In this document: positions 18,720 through 28,933 of the stretch, in pieces
Layout of the letters: every line of letters starts with the position of its first letter
How positions within the stretch are numbered: position 1 is the stretch's first letter
Notes under the pieces: generated by a model
Database searches by the model: none
Told to the model about the DNA's origin: nothing
What the model saw: the letters and a program-made list of their open reading frames with translations, nothing else
NCBI RefSeq assembly: GCF_017301635.1
Contig: NZ_CP071091.1
Location: forward strand, 1,996,001-2,060,000
Reading direction: 5' to 3'
Length of the DNA: 64,000 bases
From: Myxococcus landrumus
GTDB taxonomy: Bacteria > Myxococcota > Myxococcia > Myxococcales > Myxococcaceae
Translations under genes and position numbers: made by a program

Positions 18720-20249
18720 TCACAGCCCGGACATGACCGCGTCCAGGATCTTGGCTGAGCACAACACGGCGGGCAGCCCCGCTCCGGGGTGGGTGCCCGC
18801 CCCGACCAGGTACAGCCGCTCCACATCCTCGCTCTTCGCCTGGGCTCTGAGGAAGGTGGACTGCAACAACGTGGGCGCGAAGCTGAACGCCGCGCCTCGG
18901 AAGGAGCGGAGCTCGTCCCGGAAGTCCTCTGGGGTGAAGACGCGGGACGTCACGAGCTCCGACTCCAGCCCGGGCAGCACGGTGCGCGACAACCTCCGCG
19001 ACAGCTCACCGCGGAACACGTCCGCCCTCGCCTTCCAGTTGGAGCCCGCGCCCAGGTGCGGCACGGGCGCGAGGACATAGAAGGCATCATGTCCCTCGGG
19101 CGCCAAGGCCGCGTCCGTCGCCGTGGGCCGATGCAGGTACAGCAGGGGTTCCTCGGACGCCGGGCCCGTGCCCGACAAGCCCTCGAACATGCCTCGGAAG
19201 TCGCGGCCAAACAGCAGCGTGTGGTGCGCTACCCCTGGGTACTGACGGCGCGTGCCGAAGTACCAGAGGAACACGCTCATCGAGTATCGCGCCTGCTGGA
19301 CCCGGTCATCCGACCAGTGGTCGCGAACGTGGTTCGGCAGAAGGTACCGGTAGGTCCACGCCGCATCCGCGTTGGACACCACCGCGTCCGCGCCAAGCCA
19401 CTCTCCCGACCCCAGCCGCACCCCTGTCGCAGTGCGGTCATCCAACGTGATTTCCGATACCTCGCTGTTGAAGCGGACCTCTCCGCCCAGTGACTCGAGC
19501 AGGGCCACGAGCCCACGCACCAACGCACCCGTGCCCCCCACGGGGAAGTACGAGCCCCAGCGTCGCTCCACGTACTGGATGGACGTGTACACCGCGCTCG
19601 CGGGAAGGAACGGACTGCCGCCGATGAGGAGCGGATGAAAGCTCAGCGCCTGCCGCAGCCGCTCATCCTTCACGTGCTTCGAGACCAGGCCGTACATCGA
19701 CCGGAAGGCCTCCTCACGCAACAGGGCCGGCGTGTAGGCCGCGAGGCTCAAGGCGTTCGGCACCGGAGCACTCATCAACGGACCGATGCCCGCTTCGTAC
19801 ATCCGCTCGACGCGCGCGGAGAGGGCCTCGTAGCCCGCCACATCTCTCGGCGAGAAGCTCCGGACGGACTGAAGCATCGCATCCCGTTCGGCGTGGTAGT
19901 CGAACGTGGAGCCATCCGGAAACCGCATGCGATACAGCGGCGTCACCGGCCGCAACGTGACGTGGTCGGACATGCGTTGCCCCGCCAGCGTCCACAACTC
20001 CTCGAGCAGGTACGGACAGGTGATGACCGTCGGGCCCGCGTCGAAGGTGAAGCCGTCCTGGTGGAAGGCACGCGCCCGGCCACCCGGTCCTTCTCGGCGC
20101 TCCAGGACGGTGACCTTCCAACCTCGCGCGGCCAGGCGGACCGCGGCGGCCAATCCACCGAAACCACTGCCGATGACGAGCACACGCTTGCCGCCTCGCC
20201 GTGTGTCCCCCATCACCCTGGTTGAAGGATTCATCACCCTGGGGTCCAT
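18720..20249 (-). CDS. carC: Phytoene desaturase (CrtI/CarC type)
   Basis: A 509-residue FAD-dependent desaturase that converts phytoene toward lycopene. The dinucleotide fold RVLVIGSGFGGLAAAVRLA is near residue 25, followed by GGRARAFHQDGFTFDAGPTV and the C-terminal CrtI block AGTHPGAGLPAVLCSAKILD. In Myxococcus xanthus the phytoene desaturase gene carC is known to be unlinked to the carBA cluster and light-regulated. The isolated position here fits that, so the carC name is a synteny-free inference. Alternative ATGs at residues 6 and 13 are possible. Other desaturase-like members such as CrtD cannot be wholly excluded. The HEAT-repeat gene follows in the same unit. Confidence 0.82.
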   Translation of the reverse strand: MDPRVMNPSTRVMGDTRRGGKRVLVIGSGFGGLAAAVRLAARGWKVTVLERREGPGGRARAFHQDGFTFDAGPTVITCPYLLEELWTLAGQRMSDHVTLRPVTPLYRMRFPDGSTFDYHAERDAMLQSVRSFSPRDVAGYEALSARVERMYEAGIGPLMSAPVPNALSLAAYTPALLREEAFRSMYGLVSKHVKDERLRQALSFHPLLIGGSPFLPASAVYTSIQYVERRWGSYFPVGGTGALVRGLVALLESLGGEVRFNSEVSEITLDDRTATGVRLGSGEWLGADAVVSNADAAWTYRYLLPNHVRDHWSDDRVQQARYSMSVFLWYFGTRRQYPGVAHHTLLFGRDFRGMFEGLSGTGPASEEPLLYLHRPTATDAALAPEGHDAFYVLAPVPHLGAGSNWKARADVFRGELSRRLSRTVLPGLESELVTSRVFTPEDFRDELRSFRGAAFSFAPTLLQSTFLRAQAKSEDVERLYLVGAGTHPGAGLPAVLCSAKILDAVMSGL

Positions 20250-20393
20250 GTCACACCCGGTCCTCGCACTCCACTGTGACGAGCAGCCCGCCGTCCGCTG
20301 AAGACCCCAGGGCCTGTTGCGAGCCCAGGGGGGCGCGGCTAGCCTGCCCCTCCCAAGGGGGGGTGTCGCGCCCCTGCGCGCACAGGTTGAGCA

Positions 20394-23300
20394 ATGATTG
20401 AAGTTCCTGGCTACCGAAGCGACAGAGTTCTCTCAACCTCCGGTTCCTTCCACCTCCTTCGTGCGACTCGCGTGGATGACGGCACCCCGGTCATCCTGAA
20501 AGTCGCCGACGCTTCACGGCCCCCCTCCCTGGCGAATCGGCTCCGACACGAGTTCGAGCTGACCCAAGCCCTGCGCCTGGAGGGTGTCCTCCATCCCCTG
20601 GTCTTGGAGGAGTCGCGTCCCGGCGTGTCCGTCCTGGTGCTCGAAGGGTTTGGGGAGAAGACCCTCACCCAGCGGTTGGCATCGGAGCGCGTCGACACTC
20701 GCACGGGCTGCCGGCTCGCCGTCGCCCTCGCGCGGGCCGTGGGCCAGCTCCATGCCGCGGGCATCCTGCATCGCGACCTCCAGCCGGCCTCGGTGCTGCT
20801 GGGTGTGGACGACACGTCCGTGAAGCTGACCGGGCTCACCCTGGCCACGCGCCGGGCCCGCACGGAAGTGGCGCCCGTCGCCCCGGACCGCCTCGAAGGG
20901 ACCCTCGAGTACCTGTCACCGGAAGGCACCGGACGCACGCACCGCAGCGTCGACTCTCGCAGCGACTTCTACTCGCTGGGCGTCATGCTGTTCGAGCTGT
21001 TCACGGGCCGCAGACCCTTCGCCGACACCGACGCGCTGGGCCTCATCCACGCGCACGTCGCCCTTCCACCACCTTCGCCTCAAGCGCTCGCGCCAGAGCT
21101 GCCTCGGACGCTTGCGAACCTCATCCTCAAGCTGTTGGCCAAGTCACCGGAGGAGCGCTACCAGAGCGCGTATGGACTGGTGGCGGACCTCCAGCGATGC
21201 CTCGATGCGCTGGAGGCACACGGCACGGTGCCCGACTTCGAGCTGGGCACGAAGGACGTCCCCGAACGCTTCGCGGTCCCCGAGAAGCTCTACGGCCGGG
21301 AGTCGCAGCAGGCCGCGCTGAGGTTCGCCTTCGAGCGTGCCTCCTCGGGCCGCTCCGGCTTCGTGCTCGTCACCGGCGGCGCGGGCATGGGGAAGTCCGC
21401 GCTCACGGGCACGCTCAAGCGTCCCGTCTCCGAGAAGCACGGCCTCTTCGTGCGCGGCAAGTACGACCAGCTCCTTCGAGACGCGCCCTACAGCGGCATC
21501 TTCGAGGCCTTCCGCGAGGTCGCCCGCAGCCTGCTCGGAGAAGAGCGGCTGGAGGATTGGCGTCAGCGGCTCCTCGAGTCACTGGGAGGCATGGGCCGCC
21601 TGGTGGTGGATGCGGTGCCTCGCATGGCGCTGGTGCTCGGAGAACAGCCGCCCGTTCCCGAGCTGGACCCCGCCGAGTCGGAGCTCCGGTTCCAGCTCGT
21701 GTTGCGCAAGTTGATGGGCGCGCTCGCGACGCCCGAACATCCACTCGTCATCGTGCTCGATGACCTCCAGTGGGCGGACAGCGCGAGCCTCCAGTTGCTG
21801 CGGCTGCTGTTGTCGGACAAGGGCCTCAACAACCTGCTCGTCGTCGGTGCCTGCCGCACGGAGGAGCTGGGCCCCGAACATCCCGTGGAGGGACTGTTCC
21901 AGGCGCTGCGAGAGGCTGGCACACCCGTGCAGCGCGTGGACCTGGAGCCCCTCTCTCCGGAGCAACTGTCGCGGCTGGTGAGCGACGTCTTCCCCGCGGC
22001 GGCGGGACAGCGGGACACGCAGCTGGACGCGGTGGTGTTCTCGCTGACGGAGGGCAATCCCTTCTTCGCGGTGCAGCTCCTGCGCGCGTTCTACGAGCGA
22101 GGGCTCGTGCGCTTCGACGCGGAGGGCGGCGGGTTCCGCTGGGACGGAGGCGCGCTGCGAGGACAGGACTTCAGCGACGGCGTGGTCGCGCTGCTCACGG
22201 CCCGCATCCGCGAACTGAGTCCCGATGCACAGGCCTTGTTGCCCATGGCCGCGGCGCTCGGTCATACGTTCACCTCGCGCAACCTCGCGGTCGTCACGGA
22301 GCAGTCACCCCGGCAGGCGGAGGCGACCCTCGACGAAATCGTCCAGGCGGGCCTCGTCTACCCCGTGGGCGAGCGCCTCACGGACACCGAGCGCGCGGAA
22401 AGCTTCCAGTTCGCGCATGACCGCGTCCAGCAGGCCGCGCTCGAGCTCACTCCCGCGAGCGGACACGCGGAGGTCCACGCACGCATCGGCCGGCTGCTCC
22501 TGAGCCACACGCCGCCCGAGCTGATGGACGAGCAGCTCGCGGACATCGTCAACCACTTCCACCTGGCGCTGCCCGTGTTGAAGGACACGGAGGAGCGGCA
22601 CCGCGTGGCGGCGCTGGACCTGCGCGCGGGACGTGGAGCCAAGTCGCGCGGCGCATGGACCGCCGCGCTGCGGCTGTTGTCGACGGGTCGGCAGCTCCTG
22701 GGCGATGAAGGTTGGATGAAGAACCGAGCGCTCGCCTTCGACCTGCACGTCGAGGCCGCCGAGGCCGCCTATCTCGCCGCCGACTTCGAGCAGATGGAGC
22801 GGCTGGCCGGAGCGGCGCTCACCCACGCGGCGGACCAGCTTGAACACGTGCGTGTGCACCTGGTGCGCCTCCAGTGCCACTCCCACCGAGGCGAGCACGC
22901 GCGCGCGGTAGACCTGGGCCTGGAAGTGCTCGCGAAGCTGGGCCAACACCTGCCCGCGCAGCCCAAGCAACCCCACGTCCTGGCCGCCGTGGCGAAGACC
23001 AAGGTGCTGCTGGGGCTGCGCAAGCCCGAGGACCTGGAGTCCCTGCCCGAGCTGAAGGACCCGCTGCTCCTGGCGACGCTGCGACTGATGATGAAGCTGT
23101 CCACGGCCGCGTTCATGTCGCGGCCCCTGCTCTTCCCGCTCATCGTGCTGCGCACCCTGCAGCTCTCCATTCGCCATGGCGCGACGGGGGCCTCGGCGTT
23201 CGGGTACGTGGGCTACGGGTTGATGCTCAGCGTCCACCTCGGCAACCCCGAGGAGGGCTACCGCTACGGGCGGCTCGCGCTGAAGACCCTGGACCGCTTC

Positions 23301-25712
23301 GGCGCGGAGAGCCTGCGCGCCATGGTGCACTTCGTCTTCAACCTGTTCATCCGCCACTGGAAGGAGCCGCTGTCGACGTGCATCGACGACTTCTTCACCG
23401 GCGCGACCAAGGGACAGGAGTCGGGCGACATCGAGTACTTCGCGTACAACGCGAGCGCGGGTTGTGCAGCGTCCCTCATCGGCCGGGATGGCCTTGCCGC
23501 GCATGGTCCCCGGGTCGACCACTTCCTGGACCTGCTCGCATCGCACCAGCACAAGAACGTGCCGTTCCTCCAGTTCACCCGGCACACGCTCGACCAGCTC
23601 ACCGGGGCCTTCACGGGAGACATCGAGGCCCGGGAGCGGGACATCCTCGCTCCGTACCATCAGCTCGGGTACGCCAACGGCATCGCCTCCTGCGACGTCA
23701 TGCGCACCATGCGCCGCTGGCTGTGGGGTGATGCGCGAGGCGCGCTCGAGAGCGCAGCAGCGGTGGATGCCCACGCGGAGCTCATCGCCGGGCAGATCTA
23801 CCTGCCCTGGTACAAGTTCTTCCAGGGCCTGGCGCTGCTCCAGCTCCACCCCACTCGCGGGCCCTTGGAGCGCATCCGCGCGTCACGCGCCATCGACGCG
23901 CTCCGCAAGCAGATGCGAGCCTGGGCACGCATCGCCCCCATGAACTACGCGGCGCGCTCGGCGCTGCTGGACGCGGAGCGCGCCCGCGTGGATGGACGCG
24001 GGAAAGAGGCCGCGGACGGTTATGACCGCGCCATCCGCCTGGCGCGCGAGCATGGCCTGTCGCTCGACGAAGGTGTCGCGTGCGAGCAGGCCGCGCGCTT
24101 CCACCTCACCGCTGGACGTGAGCGTGTGGCGCGTGCCTATCTCCAGGAAGCACGCGATGCCTATGTCCGCTGGGGCGCGCGCGCCGTCGCCTCGCGGCTG
24201 GAGCGAGAACATCCGCGCCTGTTGACCTCCGTCCCCGCGGAGCCCGTGCACGTCGAGGAGTCCGCGGGCACGCCGTTGGCCGCGCTGGACATGGCCTCCG
24301 TGCTGAAGACGGCGCGAGCGCTGTCCGGCGAAATCGTCCTGGACAAGCTCCTGCGCAAAATCATGACGCTTCTCATCGAGAACGCGGGCGCGCGCCGGGG
24401 CTTCCTCATCCTCAAGCGGCCCGAGGGGCTCTTCATCGAAGCGGAAGGCTCCGTCGACGGAGCCCGCGTGTTGCTGGAGCACGCCGTGCCCGTGGAGTCG
24501 TCCACCGCGCTGCCGGCCTCCATCGTCCACTACGTCGTGCGCACCGGCGAGACGGTGATTCTCGACGACGCCGCCGCGGAGGAGCCCTTCTCAGAGGACC
24601 CCTATGTCCGCAGCGCACAGCCCAAGTCCGTGCTGTGCAGCCCGCTGTTGAAGCAGGGCTCGCTCACGGGCGTGCTGTACCTGGAGAACGACGCGACGCG
24701 CGGAGCCTTCACGCCCGAGCGGCTGGAAGTGCTGCGTCTGTTGTCCTTCCAGGCCGCCATCTCCCTGGAGAACGCGGGCCTCTACGCGAGCCTGGAGGAG
24801 TACAGCCACACGCTGGAGCGTCGCGTCGATGAGCGCACCGCCGAGCTCCAGGCCAAGAACGTGGAGCTCGCGGGAACACTCACTCGCATCCAGGAGATGC
24901 AGCGACAGCTCGTCGCGCAGGAGAAGCTGGCCTCGCTGGGCTCGCTCACGGCGGGCATCGCCCACGAGCTGCAGAACCCGCTCAACTTCGTGAACAACTT
25001 CTCGGAGCTCTCCGCGAAGCTGGCCACCGAGCTGGACGGCACGCTGCGGGGGATGATGGACCGGTTCGACGCCACGACGGTGGAGGACGTCCTCGAGACG
25101 CTGGAGGACCTGAAGCAGAACTCCCAGCGCATCCAGTCCCACGGCCGCCGCGCGTCCGGCATCATCAAGACGATGCTGCGCCACTCGCGCCGCTCGGAGG
25201 GCTCGCGCAGCCGCGCGGACCTGAACGTCCTGATTCGCGACAGCGTCAACCTGGCCGTGCAGGGCCTGCGGGCCCGACAGGGAGCCTCCGCCGTGGAGAC
25301 GGAGACGGACTTCGACACGTCCGTGGGCAACGTCGAGCTGGTCGCGGGCGACATCAGCCGCCTCATCATCAACATCCTCGACAACGCCTTCTACGCCACC
25401 GTGCAGAAGCAACACACCGCGGCCACGGGCTTCGTGCCGCGTGTCCAGGTCACCACGCGGCGACGGGGAGACCGCGTGGAGCTGCGCGTGCGGGACAACG
25501 GCTCGGGAATCCCCCTGGAGATTCGCGAGCGACTCTTCGACCCGTTCTTCACCACCAAGCCCGCGGGTTCGGGCACGGGCCTGGGGCTGTCGCTCTGCCA
25601 CGACATCGTCCAGGAGCACCAGGGCGACATCCGGGTGGACAGCATCGTCGGCGAGTACACCGAGTTCATCATCACCATCCCCGCCCCTCCCTCGAGCGCC
25701 ATCGTCGCCTGA
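20394..25712 (+). CDS. Giant hybrid: kinase-like/AAA-TPR-like/GAF/histidine kinase
   Basis: A 1772-residue sensor of the predatory-bacterium hybrid type. Residues 1-275 are a Ser/Thr-kinase fold with Lys near 36 and HRD at 126-128. The HRDxxxxN asparagine is Ser (HRDLQPAS) and the DFG triplet is replaced (KLTGLTLA), so this is probably a pseudokinase. An AAA/STAND-like ATPase follows, with Walker A GGAGMGKS (328-335) and Walker B IVLDDLQWAD. A long helical region, about 640-1290, follows. A GAF domain lies about 1300-1465. The histidine kinase is at the C-terminus: H1524 in GIAHELQNPLNF, N-box LDNAFYA, DNGSGIP and GTGLGLSLC. It has no receiver of its own. The ATG at 20394 is divergent from carC, with 144 bases between. 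Confidence 0.9.
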   Translation: MIEVPGYRSDRVLSTSGSFHLLRATRVDDGTPVILKVADASRPPSLANRLRHEFELTQALRLEGVLHPLVLEESRPGVSVLVLEGFGEKTLTQRLASERVDTRTGCRLAVALARAVGQLHAAGILHRDLQPASVLLGVDDTSVKLTGLTLATRRARTEVAPVAPDRLEGTLEYLSPEGTGRTHRSVDSRSDFYSLGVMLFELFTGRRPFADTDALGLIHAHVALPPPSPQALAPELPRTLANLILKLLAKSPEERYQSAYGLVADLQRCLDALEAHGTVPDFELGTKDVPERFAVPEKLYGRESQQAALRFAFERASSGRSGFVLVTGGAGMGKSALTGTLKRPVSEKHGLFVRGKYDQLLRDAPYSGIFEAFREVARSLLGEERLEDWRQRLLESLGGMGRLVVDAVPRMALVLGEQPPVPELDPAESELRFQLVLRKLMGALATPEHPLVIVLDDLQWADSASLQLLRLLLSDKGLNNLLVVGACRTEELGPEHPVEGLFQALREAGTPVQRVDLEPLSPEQLSRLVSDVFPAAAGQRDTQLDAVVFSLTEGNPFFAVQLLRAFYERGLVRFDAEGGGFRWDGGALRGQDFSDGVVALLTARIRELSPDAQALLPMAAALGHTFTSRNLAVVTEQSPRQAEATLDEIVQAGLVYPVGERLTDTERAESFQFAHDRVQQAALELTPASGHAEVHARIGRLLLSHTPPELMDEQLADIVNHFHLALPVLKDTEERHRVAALDLRAGRGAKSRGAWTAALRLLSTGRQLLGDEGWMKNRALAFDLHVEAAEAAYLAADFEQMERLAGAALTHAADQLEHVRVHLVRLQCHSHRGEHARAVDLGLEVLAKLGQHLPAQPKQPHVLAAVAKTKVLLGLRKPEDLESLPELKDPLLLATLRLMMKLSTAAFMSRPLLFPLIVLRTLQLSIRHGATGASAFGYVGYGLMLSVHLGNPEEGYRYGRLALKTLDRFGAESLRAMVHFVFNLFIRHWKEPLSTCIDDFFTGATKGQESGDIEYFAYNASAGCAASLIGRDGLAAHGPRVDHFLDLLASHQHKNVPFLQFTRHTLDQLTGAFTGDIEARERDILAPYHQLGYANGIASCDVMRTMRRWLWGDARGALESAAAVDAHAELIAGQIYLPWYKFFQGLALLQLHPTRGPLERIRASRAIDALRKQMRAWARIAPMNYAARSALLDAERARVDGRGKEAADGYDRAIRLAREHGLSLDEGVACEQAARFHLTAGRERVARAYLQEARDAYVRWGARAVASRLEREHPRLLTSVPAEPVHVEESAGTPLAALDMASVLKTARALSGEIVLDKLLRKIMTLLIENAGARRGFLILKRPEGLFIEAEGSVDGARVLLEHAVPVESSTALPASIVHYVVRTGETVILDDAAAEEPFSEDPYVRSAQPKSVLCSPLLKQGSLTGVLYLENDATRGAFTPERLEVLRLLSFQAAISLENAGLYASLEEYSHTLERRVDERTAELQAKNVELAGTLTRIQEMQRQLVAQEKLASLGSLTAGIAHELQNPLNFVNNFSELSAKLATELDGTLRGMMDRFDATTVEDVLETLEDLKQNSQRIQSHGRRASGIIKTMLRHSRRSEGSRSRADLNVLIRDSVNLAVQGLRARQGASAVETETDFDTSVGNVELVAGDISRLIINILDNAFYATVQKQHTAATGFVPRVQVTTRRRGDRVELRVRDNGSGIPLEIRERLFDPFFTTKPAGSGTGLGLSLCHDIVQEHQGDIRVDSIVGEYTEFIITIPAPPSSAIVA

Positions 25713-25728
25713 CGGCCGGACATGAGAA

Positions 25729-25759
25729 GGCCCCTCGTTCCACGCGGGAAGGAGGGGCC
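25729..25759. terminator. Long hairpin between convergent hybrid-kinase and clpX genes
   Basis: GGCCCCTC (25729-25736) pairs with GAGGGGCC (25752-25759). After one G-G mismatch, TTCC pairs with GGAA around a 5-base loop. It sits between the two convergent stops and can serve both strands. No T-run. Confidence 0.7.
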
Positions 25760-25789
25760 GGGAGAACCACCGTCAGGGAGGAAGCGGCG

Positions 25790-27067
<1,278 letters not shown>

Positions 27068-27166
27068 TGCCGCCTCCGAGTTCGCCGACCCCGGGACTTG
27101 CCGGAGCCACTTCGCCGTCCACCGCTCCCCTACCCAAACGGCCTGCCCACGTCTCGAACAGCCGCC

Positions 27167-27243
27167 GGGCCCACCACCTACATGGGGCCCACAACCACTA
27201 TAGGGCCCTCCCCCCTGGGCAGGAAGCCCAACGGTGCGGGCCC
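27167..27243. repeat. Regularly spaced GGGCCC palindromes upstream of clpX
   Basis: GGGCCC occurs at 27167, 27185, 27203 and 27238, with spacings of 18, 18 and 35 bases. The first two 18-base units share GGGCCCAC-A-CC-ACTA-like sequence. A TATAGT (minus strand, 27197-27202) lies inside the array and could be a -10 element of clpX. The regular spacing suggests protein-binding sites or a degenerate tandem repeat. Confidence 0.55.
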
Positions 27244-27272
27244 GTTACGGAGCGTACAGCGTCCGCAACGGG
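27241..27272 (-). terminator. Hairpin downstream of the 27.3-27.95 kb gene
   Basis: CCCGTTACGGA (27241-27251) pairs with TCCGCAACGGG (27262-27272) with one mismatch and a 10-base loop. It begins 21 bases past the stop of the upstream minus-strand gene, so it probably ends that transcript before the clpX promoter. Confidence 0.6.
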
Positions 27273-27293
27273 TGAGCGTTCAGTAACAGCGAC

Positions 27294-27950
27294 TCAGGCG
27301 TCCGTCACCCCCGAGGCGAGCTCCTCCACGTCGTCCGCCAGGGAGGCTGCTCGCTCGGCAACGGCGTTCGGAATCTTGCGACACCCCGCCAGCTCACTGG
27401 CCAGCTTCCGGGCCATGGACGCCAGCTTGCGCACCTGGAGGCTCTCCGGAGGGGGCTCGGGCGGCGGACGGGGGAACCGCTCCGTGAACTCCTTCTTCAG
27501 CTCGGTCGGCGACTTCTCCGGGCTCCAGATGCTGTCACGTAGGGATTTGTATTCAGTGGGCGACAACTGGCCCCGCTCCTCGGCGTCGGCCAGCACTTCG
27601 ATGACCTCGAAGGCGGGCGCCTTCTCGGGGAACTCTTGAGCCCGCAGCTCTTCCTCGGGCTCGTGCTTGGCCAGGAAGCTGAAGGAGCGGGTGAGCTTGA
27701 GGGCCGTCTGCTTCTTGATGTGCAGTTCCTTGAGACAGTAGGCCTCGAAGGTGGGGTGGCCCCACTCCTCGAACTTCGCCTCGTCCCGGACCTGGACGAG
27801 CAGCCTGCCCAGCTCTGCCCAGGTGGACTTGAAGCGCTTGGCGGCCAGCAGCACGGTGTGACGGAAGGTCCCCGGCGGAACGCTCAAAGCCTTCTTCGCG
27901 ATTTCGGTCTCGGCAACGGATGCGGCGGACATGGCCCCGGTATGCGGCAT
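27294..27950 (-). CDS. Hypothetical protein, helical, possibly DNA-associated
   Basis: A 218-residue protein I do not recognise by name. The central part (about 35-95) is helical, with STWAELGRLLVQVRDEAKFEEWGH, then TFEAYCLKELHIKKQTALKLTRS. This resembles segments seen in phage or plasmid helix-turn-helix proteins, where a small helix pair contacts DNA. A Pro-rich hinge (RPPPEPPPES) near 165 precedes a C-terminal helical segment. The ATG at 27950 and a second at 27932 are both possible; neither has a strong ribosome site. It lies just downstream of the GYF-domain gene (27 bases). Function unknown. Confidence 0.65.
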   Translation of the reverse strand: MPHTGAMSAASVAETEIAKKALSVPPGTFRHTVLLAAKRFKSTWAELGRLLVQVRDEAKFEEWGHPTFEAYCLKELHIKKQTALKLTRSFSFLAKHEPEEELRAQEFPEKAPAFEVIEVLADAEERGQLSPTEYKSLRDSIWSPEKSPTELKKEFTERFPRPPPEPPPESLQVRKLASMARKLASELAGCRKIPNAVAERAASLADDVEELASGVTDA

Positions 27951-27977
27951 GCCCGCGAGGTGGGCAAGAAAGTGGCC

Positions 27978-28889
27978 CTACCCCCTCTTGCCCAAGGTGA
28001 ACGACAGTCCCACCGTCGCCCGTTCCCCTTCGTAGGCCCGGAAGGGCCACTTCTGCAGCTCCGTGAAGAGGCAGTCGTAGAGTGGACCCTTCTTGAACTG
28101 GGGGTTGTCCACCCACAGCTTGTTGACCCGGCCATCGTTTCCGATGACGAACTCCAGGGGGATTTTCGCGGCCAATCCCGGGCTTCGGGCCGCCTCTTCC
28201 TTGAAGCAGCGGAAGAGCGTGGACTTGTTGCCCGCGACGATGCGGTTGATGGCGGACTGGTCGAACTGCTGCGCCACCTGCATCCCGTCCGGGTCCGTGG
28301 CCACGTTGCCCGAGGGGCGCGGCGGCTTGCGATCCACCGACGCGACCGCCGTGGGCTTGCCTCCACCCGGGGACGAGGGCTTGCCGCCACCCGCCTCGGG
28401 GGGCTTCGGCTTCACCGTTCCCGGAATGGGGTAATCAAAGAGCTCTTCGTCATCCGGGCGCGCCTGCGCCACGCGAATGACCGGGGCCTCCATCTCGATG
28501 CCCTCGAACTCGTCCTCGCCGAACCAGCCGTGCACGGCGGCGTTGCGCGCCAGGTACAGGCCGACGGAGCCCAGCACGAGCGCCAGCCCTCCGGCGACTC
28601 CGCCCAGCACCATCATCCGCTTGCGGTTCTTCTCCCGCTCCACCAGGACGGCGGCGTCCACCCGCGCTCGCGCCTCGGCGAGCGCCACATGGACCTTGAA
28701 GGGCTCCACATCCTTCATCGGATGGAAGTCCCGCTCACCCGCCAGGGCCAGCAGGGACTCCGGCGTCAACTCCCCCGTCTTGAGCTTCTCGACAATGTGG
28801 TTGCCGCTGACCGGTCCAAGGACCAGGTCTCCATGCCGGAAGAGCCACTGACCATCCACGTCCGCCGCGAGTTCTTGTCCAGCCGCCAT
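27978..28889 (-). CDS. GYF_2-domain membrane protein with AgmX/PglI-type C-terminal domain
   Basis: A 303-residue protein with an N-terminal GYF_2-like domain (WLFRHGDLVLGPVSGNHIVEKL, about 15-60). One transmembrane helix follows (about 92-115), then a Pro/Gly-rich linker (about 150-195). The C-terminal domain (about 205-303) matches the myxobacterial AgmX/PglI tail, a TonB-like module: NKSTLFRCFKEEA, IPLEFVIGNDGRVNKLWV and KWPFRAY. AgmX family members take part in gliding motility and envelope energy coupling in Myxococcus, so an envelope role is likely. The start is divergent from truA with 44 bases between. Confidence 0.8.
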   Translation of the reverse strand: MAAGQELAADVDGQWLFRHGDLVLGPVSGNHIVEKLKTGELTPESLLALAGERDFHPMKDVEPFKVHVALAEARARVDAAVLVEREKNRKRMMVLGGVAGGLALVLGSVGLYLARNAAVHGWFGEDEFEGIEMEAPVIRVAQARPDDEELFDYPIPGTVKPKPPEAGGGKPSSPGGGKPTAVASVDRKPPRPSGNVATDPDGMQVAQQFDQSAINRIVAGNKSTLFRCFKEEAARSPGLAAKIPLEFVIGNDGRVNKLWVDNPQFKKGPLYDCLFTELQKWPFRAYEGERATVGLSFTLGKRG

Positions 28890-28933
28890 TTCGCGCGCGA
28901 GTATCCCGTGTTACCCCGCGACCTCGCAACGCC

